Shown: positions 9,222 through 17,464, counted from the first letter of the stretch. The stretch: 32,744 nt of DNA from Clostridia bacterium (GCA_016281535.1 JAEEIT010000119.1:1-32744); one strand, 5' to 3'. Numbers and translations are program-made. Notes: a model not told the origin generated them from the letters alone.

Positions 9222-9697
9222 AGTTTCTTCTCCTCCAGTAATTTCATCGCCCGGATCATCGTGCTGCTGATCGGGTACGTCTCCCGATTCGCATCTACGA
9301 TGATATGGGCCGCTTCCGGGTACGCCCGCTCGAAGTATTCGCCGTAAGACGGTTCACTTGAGTAGACATAGTCCATCTTCGGTACGAAGCTCCGAACCAA
9401 CGGCGTCTCGGCGTCCCAGTCCTCTGTTCCGTCCGGTTTCTTCAGATCCATCGTATCGATGACGTGGAACTCGACGTTATCGTAGAGGGAACAGACCCTC
9501 TGTATCTGTTCGGTCCGGAAGGAGACCGAAAGAAGTTCGTCGTGATTGTTTTCCAGAACTTTTAGCTCCTCGTCGCCGTTGATGAACATGATGACGACGA
9601 CATGGTCACACTGCCTGGCGGCCGTGTCGATACAGTACAGGTGGCCTTTGTGCATCGGAAGAAACTTTCCCCCGAAGAATCCGATGATTTCACCCAT
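9209..9697 (-). CDS. nadR: NadR-type nicotinamide-nucleotide adenylyltransferase
   Basis: A 162-residue single-domain nucleotidyltransferase that would convert NMN and ATP to NAD. The adenylyltransferase signature is H16-K-G-H19 after GGKFLP, and the second nucleotide-binding motif ISSTMIR is at residues 143-149. It matches the N-terminal NMNAT domain of NadR but ends there: the C-terminal ribosylnicotinamide kinase domain and the N-terminal HTH of enterobacterial NadR are both missing. The riboside kinase needed after PnuC uptake must be encoded elsewhere, or this protein serves a different pyridine nucleotide. AAGGAGAG precedes the ATG. It sits between nrtR and pnuC on one strand. Confidence 0.87.
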   Translation of the reverse strand: MGEIIGFFGGKFLPMHKGHLYCIDTAARQCDHVVVIMFINGDEELKVLENNHDELLSVSFRTEQIQRVCSLYDNVEFHVIDTMDLKKPDGTEDWDAETPLVRSFVPKMDYVYSSEPSYGEYFERAYPEAAHIIVDANRETYPISSTMIRAMKLLEEKKLWMV

Positions 9698-9727
9698 CTT
9701 TTCTCTCCTTTCTCGCGCTCCGGGTCA

Positions 9728-9821
9728 GTCCGCCGGGAACGCCCGATGTTACCGGATCTGTCCGCCGGGATGCCCGATGTTACCCGATCTGTCTTACAGG
9801 AACGCCCGATGCTAGCCGATG
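9728..9821. repeat. Three direct repeats of about 32 bp between nrtR and nadR
   Basis: Unit 1 is 9728-9759, unit 2 9760-9790 (one base shorter), unit 3 9791-9821 (more diverged, overlapping the last codons of nrtR). The shared core is CGCCCGATGTTACC followed by GATCTGTC. The repeat fills almost all of the gap between the two genes. Confidence 0.8.
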
Positions 9822-10570
9822 AAACGGTATAGTCTTGCGGACCGTCCCCTGGTTGCGGCCGTGGTGTCCAGGGCTTCGACTCTTCCTGTCTCCACATAGT
9901 TCCGCAAGAACGTCTTCCGGAAGTTCGGAAGATCCAGGGTCGTATTCTTAATGGTCTCGTAGATCCGCTTGAGCTCGGAGATCGTGAATGCCTCCTTATC
10001 CTTAAGAAGACTGAAGGCGTCCGGTTCATAGTCGATCCGGTTCCGAAGCCTCGTGATGGCCGTCCGGATGATCTCGGCGTGGTCGAATGCCAGCTCGGCC
10101 TCGGTGATCGTGTTCCTGTCATTATAGAAAACGATCCCTCCGATATCGTATTTGATCTTAAAAAGCGCTGCTTCGGAGGCGTCGTCGCCGGCCTTTATGT
10201 GGAGTTCATTCTTGGGGATCAGCGCTGTATAGGCCACGGAGATGACGGTGGTTCGCGGATCTCTTCCGGGATTTCCGAAGGTGTACAGCTGCTGAAGAAA
10301 AGCATGGTCGACATTGGTCTCGTCCCGAAGTTCTCTGGCGGCAGCTTCGTCGATGGATTCGGCCCCGGCGTTGAGAAATCCTCCGGGGATCGCCCAGTAG
10401 CCCTTATACGGGTAGCCGCCTCTTCGGATCAGGAGGAGGCTGAGCGCGTCGTCATCGTCGATCGTGAATACGATAATGTCGGCTGTGACAGATGGCCTCT
10501 CGTATTTCGAGGCGTCATAGTTCTTCAGAAATCCTTTCTCGTCTTCAGAAGTGCATTTGTACGTACCCAT
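9812..10570 (-). CDS. nrtR: NrtR-family Nudix-related repressor of NAD metabolism
   Basis: A 252-residue protein with a Nudix domain (about residues 25-160) and a C-terminal winged-helix region (about 165-252). NrtR proteins bind ADP-ribose or related ligands and repress NAD synthesis and salvage genes. The Nudix box spans residues 63-87: GG at 63-64, E71, R79-E80 and E84, with one residue more than the standard spacing before E71 and Asp for one of the acidic Glu residues. The C-terminus contains the ISELKRIYE helix and RGRSARLYRF end typical of the DNA-binding part. Being first in an operon with nadR and pnuC strongly supports the role. AGGAGG precedes the ATG, and a palindrome covers the promoter. 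Confidence 0.9.
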   Translation of the reverse strand: MGTYKCTSEDEKGFLKNYDASKYERPSVTADIIVFTIDDDDALSLLLIRRGGYPYKGYWAIPGGFLNAGAESIDEAAARELRDETNVDHAFLQQLYTFGNPGRDPRTTVISVAYTALIPKNELHIKAGDDASEAALFKIKYDIGGIVFYNDRNTITEAELAFDHAEIIRTAITRLRNRIDYEPDAFSLLKDKEAFTISELKRIYETIKNTTLDLPNFRKTFLRNYVETGRVEALDTTAATRGRSARLYRFIG

Positions 10571-10595
10571 TTTCCATACCTCCTGACTTATGGTT

Positions 10596-10614
10596 TACTG
10601 TACTATAAACAGTA
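10596..10614. promoter_or_regulatory. Candidate NrtR operator
   Basis: TACTGT-N7-ACAGTA, a 19-bp perfect inverted repeat, overlaps the -10 element and probable transcription start of nrtR. NrtR sites are commonly palindromes of about 20 bp in this position. Binding is inferred from context. Confidence 0.6.
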
Positions 10615-10639
10615 TGGTACGATTTACCAAAAGTGTCAA
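10611..10639 (-). promoter_or_regulatory. Promoter of the nrtR-nadR-pnuC operon
   Basis: On the minus strand TTGACA (10634-10639) and CATACT (10611-10616) are separated by exactly 17 bp, with the candidate operator lying across the -10 and start region. Confidence 0.6.
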
Positions 10640-10702
10640 GAGGGAAAAGTGCTTTTCACGAGGGAGAATTCACAAAAGCGATAAGATTCAGATTGCGATC
10701 CG

Positions 10703-10711
10703 TGATACAAT
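10703..10711 (+). promoter_or_regulatory. Extended -10 promoter of the polyphosphate:AMP phosphotransferase gene
   Basis: TGATACAAT fits TG-n-TATAAT with one mismatch. It would start transcription near 10718, after the upstream ATG codons in this frame, which supports the GTG start at 10749. Confidence 0.45.
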
Positions 10712-10748
10712 CGAAGTATCAATCCTGATATCGAAGGAGGCGGTTATT

Positions 10749-12221
10749 GTGCTGAAGAATGCGTATCTGAACGAGAAGCCGGAGAAGGAGATCCTCAAGG
10801 CCCGTCTGAAAGAGCAGGAAGATCTTCTGTTTGTGAATCAGAATAAGATCAAGGAAAACAAGCTGCCTGTCGTGGTGCTGGTCGAGGGCTGGGGCACGGC
10901 CGGCAAAGGCACTTTGATCGGGAACGTGATCAACAACATCGACCCGCGTTTCTATAAGGTGGCCACCTTCGATCTGCCTACGGATCTCGAGAAGAGAAAG
11001 CCGTTCCTGTGCAGGTATTTCGAGGCCCTTCCGGAGGCGGGGAAATTCCGTTTCTATAACACGGGCTGGATGAATGAGATCGTGATGGGGCGGTTAAGCG
11101 GTGATATGTCCGATGCCCAGTATGAGAAGCGGATCGCGAGTATACGGCGTTTCGAGCGTCAGCTTACGGATAACGGGTATCTGGTTCTGAAGTTCTTCAT
11201 GCATATCTCCGAACAGGAGCAGAAGAAACGTATCGACAGCCTCAAGGGGGATATCGATACGAAGTGGCGTGTCAGTGAGGGCGACCTGTGGCAGAACAAG
11301 CACTACAAGGCCTGTGAGAAGATCTTCGAGAAGTATCTCGAGGATACGGATACGTCTTCGGCGCCGTGGTATATTATCGATGCGAAGTCCGAGAAGTGGA
11401 CGGAGCTTCAGGTCCTCGAGCGTATGAATGAGGGCATCGACATCGCGCTTCAGAACCATTCGCTGGCGGTGCCGCTTCTGCAGAATACGTTCCCGCTGGT
11501 GAAGATGCCGAAGCTCTCGGAGATCCCGCTGGAGGGAAAGGAGCTCAGCGACGAGGAGTATAAGGAGAAACTCGATGCGCTTCAGGACCGGCTTTCTGAG
11601 CTGCATAACCGGCTTTACCGGAAGAGAGTGCCATTGATCATTGCGTATGAAGGATGGGATGCGGCAGGTAAAGGCGGCAACATCAAGCGTATCGCCGAGG
11701 CGCTGGATCCGCGAGGATATGAAGTGCACCCGATCGCAAGTCCGGAACCGCACGAGAAGGCCCGTCACTATCTGTGGCGTTTCTGGACGCGGCTTCCGAA
11801 GGATGGGCATGTGGCGATCTTCGACCGTACCTGGTACGGCCGTGTGATGGTGGAGCGGATCGAGGGATTCTGTTCGGAGAATGACTGGAAGCGCGCCTAT
11901 AACGAGATCAATGAGTTTGAGAAAGAGCTGGATGACTGGGGGGCCGTGATCATTAAGTTCTGGGTGCAGATCGATAAGGACACGCAGCTGGAGCGTTTTA
12001 CCGACCGTCAGAATACGCCGGAGAAGCAGTGGAAGATCACAGATGAAGACTGGCGTAACCGGGAGAAGTGGGATGTCTACGAGGATGCGATCAATGAGAT
12101 GATCCAGAAGACTTCGACGAAGTTCGCGCCTTGGTATATCCTCGAGTCGGTGGATAAGAAGTATGCGCGTATTAAGGCGCTCGAGATCGTGATCAAAGCT
12201 CTGGAGAAGAAGCTGAAGTAG
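10749..12221 (+). CDS. pap: Polyphosphate:AMP phosphotransferase, tandem PPK2 domains
   Basis: A 490-residue fusion of two PPK2 domains. Tandem PPK2 proteins are class II enzymes that phosphorylate AMP to ADP with polyphosphate. Both P-loops are visible: GWGTAGKG (residues 47-54) and GWDAAGKG (302-309). The second half also carries the lid and catalytic block RTWYGRVMVER, so the C-terminal half is the likely active domain; in the first half the matching stretch reads NTGWMNEIVMGR, and that half probably plays a structural part. I chose GTG 10749 because AAGGAGG lies 8 bp upstream and the promoter lies between it and the earlier in-frame ATGs. Monocistronic; its promoter diverges from nrtR. 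Confidence 0.88.
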   Translation: MLKNAYLNEKPEKEILKARLKEQEDLLFVNQNKIKENKLPVVVLVEGWGTAGKGTLIGNVINNIDPRFYKVATFDLPTDLEKRKPFLCRYFEALPEAGKFRFYNTGWMNEIVMGRLSGDMSDAQYEKRIASIRRFERQLTDNGYLVLKFFMHISEQEQKKRIDSLKGDIDTKWRVSEGDLWQNKHYKACEKIFEKYLEDTDTSSAPWYIIDAKSEKWTELQVLERMNEGIDIALQNHSLAVPLLQNTFPLVKMPKLSEIPLEGKELSDEEYKEKLDALQDRLSELHNRLYRKRVPLIIAYEGWDAAGKGGNIKRIAEALDPRGYEVHPIASPEPHEKARHYLWRFWTRLPKDGHVAIFDRTWYGRVMVERIEGFCSENDWKRAYNEINEFEKELDDWGAVIIKFWVQIDKDTQLERFTDRQNTPEKQWKITDEDWRNREKWDVYEDAINEMIQKTSTKFAPWYILESVDKKYARIKALEIVIKALEKKLK

Positions 12222-12225
12222 TTGC

Positions 12226-12253
12226 TTGCAAGTTCCCGTGATTTCCTTATAAT
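12226..12253 (+). promoter_or_regulatory. Promoter of the aconitase-family hydratase gene
   Basis: TTGCAA (12226-12231) and TATAAT (12248-12253) are 16 bp apart. The resulting leader is about 85 nt, contains one AGTGCTTTT word at 12280, and shows no recognised riboswitch. Confidence 0.6.
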
Positions 12254-12343
12254 AGGAGTGTTCGAGAAAGTGGCGGACAAGTGCTTTTGCCAAGGCGGAA
12301 GCGTCTGCCCTTATGCGATAGATAGTTTTTAGGAGGATGATCT

Positions 12344-14632
12344 ATGATTTCTTTACTTGATTCCGGCGCATATCTTCTGCGTGGAACTGAAATTATTCCG
12401 GATAATCAGGAGGCGCAGGCGGCGATCCTTAGCAAGACCGGAAAGACCGTGAGCAAAGAGGATGCGAAGAAAGAGACCATTGCGTATGGGATCTTGAGAG
12501 ACCATAACACATCCGGGAATATGGACAAGCTGAAGATCAAGTTCGATAAGCTGACGTCCCATGATATTACTTTCGTCGGTATTATCCAGACGGCGCGTGC
12601 TTCGGGTCTTACGAAGTTTCCGGTGCCGTATGTTCTGACGAACTGCCATAATTCGCTGTGTGCGGTCGGTGGTACGATCAATGAGGATGACCACATGTTC
12701 GGTCTTTCTTGTGCGAAGAAGTACGGTGGCGTGTATGTACCGCCGCATCAGGCTGTTATCCATCAGTTCGCGCGTGAGATGCTGGCCGGTGGCGGCAGAA
12801 TGATCCTGGGTTCGGATTCCCATACGCGTTATGGTGCGCTCGGTACCATGGCGATGGGTGAGGGTGGACCGGAGCTCGTTAAGCAGCTTCTCAATCAGAC
12901 ATATGATATCAATATGCCGGGCGTGGTCGCGATCTACCTGAAGGGTGCGCCGGTGAAGGGCGTGGGTCCGCAGGACGTGGCGCTGGCTATTATCGGTGCG
13001 GTGTTTGCGAACGGTTATGTGAAGAATAAGGTCATGGAGTTCGTGGGTCCGGGCGTTTCTTCGCTGTCGACGGACTTCCGTATCGGTGTCGACGTTATGA
13101 CCACGGAGACCACGTGTCTTTCTTCCATCTGGCAGACCGATGATGAGGTCAAGTCTTTCTATGAGATCCACGGCCGCGGTGGCGACTATAAGGAACTGAA
13201 TCCGGGCGAAGTGGCTTACTACGATGGTGTTGTCGAGATCGATCTGTCGACCATTAAGCCGATGATCGCGATGCCGTTCCATCCGTCGAATACCTACACG
13301 ATCGAGGAGCTGAAGGCGAACCTCGACGATATTCTCGACGATGTGGAGAAGCGTGCGAAGGTCTCCCTCGGCGATAAGGTCGATTTCTCTCTTAGAAGCA
13401 AGGTCAGAAACGGCAAGTTCATGGTCGATCAGGGAATCATCGCTGGATGCGCCGGTGGTGGATTCGAGAACATCTGCGCGGCAGCGGATATCCTGAAGGG
13501 TAAGTATATCGGATCGAATGAGTTTACGCTCTCTGTCTATCCGGCGTCCATGCCTGTTTATATGGAACTGGTTCGTAACGGCTGTGCGGCGACCATCATG
13601 GAGACCGGTGCCATCATTAAGACAGCGTTCTGCGGACCGTGCTTCGGTGCGGGGGATACACCTGCGAATAATGCATTCAGTATCCGTCACTCTACGAGAA
13701 ACTTCCCGAACCGTGAGGGTTCTAAGCTCCAGAACGGGCAGATCTCTTCTGTTGCGCTCATGGACGCGCGCTCCATCGCGGCTACTGCTGCGAACCAGGG
13801 CGAGCTGACCGCGGCGACCGAGTTCGACGGCGAGTTCGGCAAGTATAAGTACTTCTTCGATTCGAAGATCTACGAGAACCGTGTATTCGACAGTAAGGGC
13901 GTGGCGGATCCGGATTATCCGATCCACTTCGGTCCGAACATCAAGGACTGGCCGGCCATGGTCGCTCTTACCGATAACCTCGTTCTGCGCTGCGTTTCCG
14001 AGATCCACGATCCGGTCACAACGACGGACGAGCTGATTCCGTCCGGTGAGACTTCATCCTATCGTTCGAATCCTCTTGGCCTTGCGGAGTTCACGCTGAG
14101 CCGTAAGGATCCGGAGTATGTCGGCCGTGCCAAGGAGATCCAGAAGGTCGAGAAGGCGAGAGAGGTCGGCGAGAAGCTGTGCGATCTGTTCCCGGAGATT
14201 CATACCGTGATGCAGACCATCAAGAAGGACTTCCCGGATGTGCATAAGACGAACACGGGATTCGGTTCCACGATCTTTGCCGTGAAGCCGGGTGACGGTT
14301 CTGCCCGTGAGCAGGCGGCGTCCTGCCAGAAGGTCCTCGGCGGCTGGGCAAACATCGCTAACGAGTATGCTACCAAGCGTTACAGAAGCAACCTCATCAA
14401 CTGGGGTATGCTGCCGTTCCTGATCGAGGCGGGCGAGCTGCCGTTTAAGAACCTCGACTACATCTTCATCCCGGGTATCCGCGCGGCAGTGGAAAATAAG
14501 ACGGAGGTCATCAAGGCTTACACCGTCGGCGAGTCCGGGCTCACAGAGTTCGATCTGCGCCTCGGCGATCTGACGGATGAAGAACGTCAGATTATCCTCA
14601 AGGGCTGCCTGATCAACTACAACCGGGTGTGA
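12344..14632 (+). CDS. Aconitase-superfamily hydratase (YbhJ-like)
   Basis: A 762-residue [4Fe-4S] hydratase. The three cluster ligands are placed as in aconitases: Cys369 (IIAGCAGG), then Cys430 and Cys433 (FCGPC), a 61 + 3 spacing. The substrate-site block [19 protein letters not shown] is also present. The length and sequence style match the YbhJ-type hydratases rather than canonical AcnA, AcnB or the two-subunit isopropylmalate dehydratases, so the substrate should not be assumed to be citrate. It could supply citrate or methylcitrate-type isomerisation, but no partner enzyme is adjacent. AGGAGG precedes the ATG. Base composition and codon use suggest high expression. A strong terminator follows. 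Confidence 0.85.
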   Translation: MISLLDSGAYLLRGTEIIPDNQEAQAAILSKTGKTVSKEDAKKETIAYGILRDHNTSGNMDKLKIKFDKLTSHDITFVGIIQTARASGLTKFPVPYVLTNCHNSLCAVGGTINEDDHMFGLSCAKKYGGVYVPPHQAVIHQFAREMLAGGGRMILGSDSHTRYGALGTMAMGEGGPELVKQLLNQTYDINMPGVVAIYLKGAPVKGVGPQDVALAIIGAVFANGYVKNKVMEFVGPGVSSLSTDFRIGVDVMTTETTCLSSIWQTDDEVKSFYEIHGRGGDYKELNPGEVAYYDGVVEIDLSTIKPMIAMPFHPSNTYTIEELKANLDDILDDVEKRAKVSLGDKVDFSLRSKVRNGKFMVDQGIIAGCAGGGFENICAAADILKGKYIGSNEFTLSVYPASMPVYMELVRNGCAATIMETGAIIKTAFCGPCFGAGDTPANNAFSIRHSTRNFPNREGSKLQNGQISSVALMDARSIAATAANQGELTAATEFDGEFGKYKYFFDSKIYENRVFDSKGVADPDYPIHFGPNIKDWPAMVALTDNLVLRCVSEIHDPVTTTDELIPSGETSSYRSNPLGLAEFTLSRKDPEYVGRAKEIQKVEKAREVGEKLCDLFPEIHTVMQTIKKDFPDVHKTNTGFGSTIFAVKPGDGSAREQAASCQKVLGGWANIANEYATKRYRSNLINWGMLPFLIEAGELPFKNLDYIFIPGIRAAVENKTEVIKAYTVGESGLTEFDLRLGDLTDEERQIILKGCLINYNRV

Positions 14633-14667
14633 GCGATTCGGATCTCGAATCAGTATAGGGCTTAGGG

Positions 14668-14714
14668 GCGACCTGCCAAAGCGCGGAAAACGCAGCTTGG
14701 CAGGTCGCTTTTTT
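14668..14714 (+). terminator. Strong rho-independent terminator of the hydratase gene
   Basis: A perfect 12-bp stem GCGACCTGCCAA/TTGGCAGGTCGC (14668-14679 with 14697-14708) is followed by six T. The stem resembles that at 25141-25182 (GCGACC-x2-CCAAA), suggesting a shared repeat family. Confidence 0.9.
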
Positions 14715-14766
14715 AGCGGTTGGAGGAGATGGAACGGCTGCGCGAGCGGGGCAGTGAAACGAGTAG

Positions 14767-15129
14767 TCAAGAGGTTTCGCGAAATGGCGGAGAACCTCTT
14801 GAGTGTTTTCTCTGGCGGATTCAAGAGTTTTCATGGAAAAGCACTAAACCTCTTGACTATTTTCTCCACAGGCTTCAAGAGTTTTCATGAAAAAGCACTA
14901 AACCTCTTGAGTATTTTCTCTGGAGGATTCAAGAGGTATCGCGGAAAAGTGTTAAACCTCTTGAATGTTTTTCTCGCAGGCTTCAAGAGTTTTCGTGGAA
15001 AAGCACTAAACCTCTTGAGTATTTTCTCTGGAGGATTCAAGAGGTATCGCGGAAAAGTGTTAAACCTCTTGAATGTTTTTCTCGCAGGCTTCAAGAGTTT
15101 TCATGGAAAAGCACTAAACCTCTTGACTA
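14767..15129. repeat. Seven-unit 54-bp tandem array of inverted repeats
   Basis: Units start at 14767, 14821, 14875, 14929, 14983, 15037 and 15091, exactly 54 bp apart. Each begins TCAAGAG and carries CTCTTGA about 22 bases later, so every unit can form a hairpin. Units 4 and 6 are identical over 54 bp, and units 3+4 nearly repeat as 5+6, pointing to a 108-bp duplication. Units 2, 3, 5 and 7 hold AAAAGCACT inside the loop; units 4 and 6 have AAAAGTGTT there. The array occupies the gap between the hydratase terminator and the serpin gene. The rest of that gap, 15130-15364, shows only the serpin terminator. Confidence 0.95.
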
Positions 15130-15193
15130 TCATCTTATGGACGACAAGAACGAACGCGAAAAGCGGCCTGATTCTTGTCTGCCCCTCGCACAC

Positions 15194-15223
15194 AAAAAGA
15201 AAGAGCGCCTTGGTGAGACGCTC
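15194..15223 (-). terminator. Terminator of the serpin gene
   Basis: On the minus strand GAGCG (from 15223) pairs with CGCTC (to 15203) and is followed by TTTCTTTTT. It lies 142 bp after the serpin stop codon. Confidence 0.6.
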
Positions 15224-15364
15224 AATCTTCCATCTGGAGGGGGTTACGTATGACTCCGTTTAAGGAGGGGTATGTTTGTCAGGTCCCGCGCCCGGCCGAT
15301 GCGCTACCGGCTGTCACGTCCGTATCTCCGCGTCTCCGCATCCATGCGCGCCCCGGCCGTCCTG

Positions 15365-16687
15365 TCAGACATTGGTGCAGGTGCCGAGGAATACGGGGAT
15401 GCCGGTGTCCATGTCAACGATGGCGTAGACGAACGGGCGGTTGCAGTAAACGAAATTGTCGATCCTTTCGGCAGTGGCCTTGTCCATGGTGACGGCGGTG
15501 GCCGCCGCGGCTTTTGTGCCCTGACGGTCGACGTCGATGTGGGTCTGGTGGATCACGTTCGAGATGTATGCCGGCGCAGAAGACATGCGGCTGAAGTCGG
15601 CGGCGTTCTCGTCAAATGGCGCCACCATGCCCATGTCCTGAAGCACTTCGGGAAGCTCGATCTTATAATCCGAAGAAAACTCCGGGAACATCACATCCAC
15701 TTCACAAGAAGCCCTGCTGTCCCACAGTTCCCAGTATTCTTCCGCAGTCATAGAGGCGACGAACGAATTAATGTCCACCGTCTCGTCATCAGGCAGGATC
15801 GCCATGAAACCGTATTTGGCATCCTTATAAGGCTTAACGAAGCCGGACGCATTCCCGGAACGGAGATACGTGTTCTCTGTGCTGGTTAAGAATGTGGCTT
15901 CCTGGGTGTTCCCGTTCCCCAGATAGAATGTGCCGTTGTTCACCTGGTCTTCGTCGTATTTCGTTGCCCATTCGCTTTCGAAAGTAATGGCGTTGATCAA
16001 GACCATGAAGGTGTTCGGATCGATATTTGAAGAATCAAGAAGGTCCGGGATCATCCCGTTCGTCTTCTCCTCGACCCACTTGTTGATCACATCCACGACG
16101 TTGTCGTCAAAGGGGAGGATGCTGATGCCCGCATCGAAATGACGCGTGACATAATCCATGTAGTCGCTGTAGACGGAAGATGCATCAGCCTTGTTGATCC
16201 AGACAGAATTGGCGATCGAGAGAGACTTGCTCTGCAGACGGTTCATGCGATCCACCGCGAACTGGAATCCGTCCGCGTTCCCGACGCCGGGCATGGTGGT
16301 CTGAAGCATCTGGTCGAGCGTATCTCCACTGGCGCCCGCTGCAGTCATTTCCAGCGCGAAAAGCACTGAATCCGGGGAGAGGAGGATGCCTTGTGAGCCG
16401 GCTTTCTCGGCGCAGCGCTTCACGACATCGAAGATAAAACGTGTATAGGCCACCCGCAGCTCATCCTCGCTGGCGTTCGGACCGGCGGCAGAAGCGGGAT
16501 CGATCTGGAAGATCGCCGTCTCACTTCCGTTATATTCCACCTGCGGCGCTTCCGGAAGTTCGGCCTCTTCCGAAGAAGCAGTGGTGCGGCGGTGTCTTGT
16601 CTCAGAAGAGGCGGACTTACGGCACCCGGAAACCGAGAGTGAGAGCACCATCGAGAATATTAGTAGCGTAGCAGCAAGTTTCTTCAT
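15365..16687 (-). CDS. Lipoprotein serpin (serine protease inhibitor)
   Basis: A 440-residue serpin with a lipoprotein signal peptide (MKKLAATLLIF..., lipobox LSVSGC, Cys22) and a 45-residue polar linker, so it should be anchored outside the cell membrane. The serpin fold covers about residues 70-440. The reactive-centre hinge GTKAAAATAVTM (390-401) has the small-residue pattern of inhibitory serpins, and YCNRPF and VFLGTCTNV close the protein as expected. The scissile bond probably lies in MDKATAER, but the P1 residue cannot be fixed from sequence. Gut clostridial serpins are thought to protect against host or bacterial proteases. AGGAGAT precedes the ATG at 16687; the frame is open further upstream without a good site. 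One AAAAGCACT word lies at 16359. Confidence 0.92.
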   Translation of the reverse strand: MKKLAATLLIFSMVLSLSVSGCRKSASSETRHRRTTASSEEAELPEAPQVEYNGSETAIFQIDPASAAGPNASEDELRVAYTRFIFDVVKRCAEKAGSQGILLSPDSVLFALEMTAAGASGDTLDQMLQTTMPGVGNADGFQFAVDRMNRLQSKSLSIANSVWINKADASSVYSDYMDYVTRHFDAGISILPFDDNVVDVINKWVEEKTNGMIPDLLDSSNIDPNTFMVLINAITFESEWATKYDEDQVNNGTFYLGNGNTQEATFLTSTENTYLRSGNASGFVKPYKDAKYGFMAILPDDETVDINSFVASMTAEEYWELWDSRASCEVDVMFPEFSSDYKIELPEVLQDMGMVAPFDENAADFSRMSSAPAYISNVIHQTHIDVDRQGTKAAAATAVTMDKATAERIDNFVYCNRPFVYAIVDMDTGIPVFLGTCTNV

Positions 16688-16757
16688 TTTCTTATCTCCT
16701 GTTTGGCCGGGCGCTTCATGGATCGGGGAACACGCCCGCGCATTGATTTTATAAGGA

Positions 16758-16815
16758 GAAGCGCTTGAGTCCGATGTGTTTGGAGGGTGTATGAGAAGCC
16801 GGACCCAAGCGCTTC
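16758..16815. promoter_or_regulatory. Large inverted repeat upstream of the serpin gene
   Basis: GAAGCGCTTGAGTCCG (16758-16773) and its near-perfect complement (16800-16815, one mismatch) are separated by 26 bp. Each arm contains the self-complementary octamer AAGCGCTT, similar to the core of LacI-family operators. A minus-strand TATAAAAT lies at 16745-16752, so the left arm covers the -35 region of the serpin promoter. Confidence 0.5.
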
Positions 16816-16913
16816 CTGGAAATAAGACGAAACATGTCGGAAAACTGTTGCAAAAAAAATGCCGAAAATCGGCAGTAAAAAGTTGCGGAAAACCGGAGAA
16901 AGAAAGAACTGCA

Positions 16914-16942
16914 TTGACGATGGCGCATTTCTGCTTGATAAT
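16914..16942 (+). promoter_or_regulatory. Promoter of the ASCH-domain gene
   Basis: TTGACG (16914-16919) and GATAAT (16937-16942) are 17 bp apart. The start point would be near 16949, which excludes earlier in-frame codons and favours the ATG at 16976. Confidence 0.65.
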
Positions 16943-16975
16943 CAGAGAGGGATGAGTCTTGGGAAGAGGTGTGCC

Positions 16976-17464
16976 ATGAAGTACGAATATAATAAAGACG
17001 AGCTGATGCAGTGGCATTATGGAGATACGGAAGAAGAGGCGAACCGGATCGCGTCAGAAATCCTGGACGGCAGAAGGACGGCCATCATCCAGTATTTCGA
17101 CTGGGCACTGGGCGGGAACGGGAATCTGACGACCGCAGAGTGTGATGCATTAAGTAACGAGAAACTGCAGGAGCTTCTTTCCGACTGCAGGGAGATGTAT
17201 CCGAAGTCGGGCGATATCAACATCCTTACAGACTGGGACGGAGTCCCGCAGTGCGTGATACGGACGAAGGGCTTCGGACTGATGCATCTGGGCGATATAC
17301 CGATCGAAGTGGCGGAACTGGAAAACGGAGCAACGGACATAGAGGATTGGCAGGTCAATAAATGTAATGAGCTCCTCGAGTTCCTCTCGCCGCTCTCGGT
17401 CAATTCGAGAACGGTCATGTCCATAGAGATCATTGAGGTGCTCGAGAAGCTCTTTACACACTAA
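16976..17464 (+). CDS. ASCH-domain protein
   Basis: A 162-residue protein. The N-terminal WHYGDTEEEANRIASEIL and RRTAIIQYFDW segments, the central DINILTDWDGVPQCVIRT strand pair and the IEDWQVNKCNELLEFL helix follow the order of ASCH domains, a PUA-like fold. ASCH proteins are thought to bind RNA or nucleotides, and some hydrolyse acetylated cytidine, but the role here is not set. AAGAGG precedes the ATG and the promoter just upstream supports this start. The protein has no signal peptide. It is monocistronic, divergent from the serpin and closed by a strong terminator. Confidence 0.75.
   Translation: MKYEYNKDELMQWHYGDTEEEANRIASEILDGRRTAIIQYFDWALGGNGNLTTAECDALSNEKLQELLSDCREMYPKSGDINILTDWDGVPQCVIRTKGFGLMHLGDIPIEVAELENGATDIEDWQVNKCNELLEFLSPLSVNSRTVMSIEIIEVLEKLFTH

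Noticed and set aside
10590..10748. N-terminal extension of the polyphosphate phosphotransferase
   Set aside because: It would begin inside the nrtR operator and before the gene's own promoter; GTG 10749 has AAGGAGG.
12254..12343. Riboswitch in the hydratase leader
   Set aside because: No recognised aptamer sequence and no convincing terminator or sequestering hairpin could be drawn.
12353..14008. Long antisense frame (551 codons) under the hydratase
   Set aside because: A shadow of codon bias in a highly expressed gene; rich in Arg, His and Ile, with no recognisable domain. The same holds for the long antisense frames at 23561-25078, 4786-6129 and 27884-29056.
14767..15129. CRISPR array
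   Set aside because: Whole units, not short repeats with unique spacers, are conserved; no cas gene is near.
14767..15129. Integron attC sites
   Set aside because: A GTTAAAC-like core appears in two units, but no paired core sites, cassette genes or integrase are present.
14697..15263. Open frame of 188 codons through the 54-bp array with an 18-residue repeat (GFKSFHGKALNLLSIFSG)
   Set aside because: It would start with TTG inside a terminator stem. The opposite strand is open too, which is expected from a period divisible by three. An AAGAGG and ATG pair exists at 14784, so a protein is not fully excluded.
15250..15889. Frames at 15250 and 15272 with good-looking ribosome sites
   Set aside because: They run antisense into the serpin gene and have arginine-rich, low-complexity sequence without family features.
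16758..16815. Catabolite-responsive element
   Set aside because: Only the AAGCGCTT core fits; the flanks do not match TGWAANCGNTNWCA.
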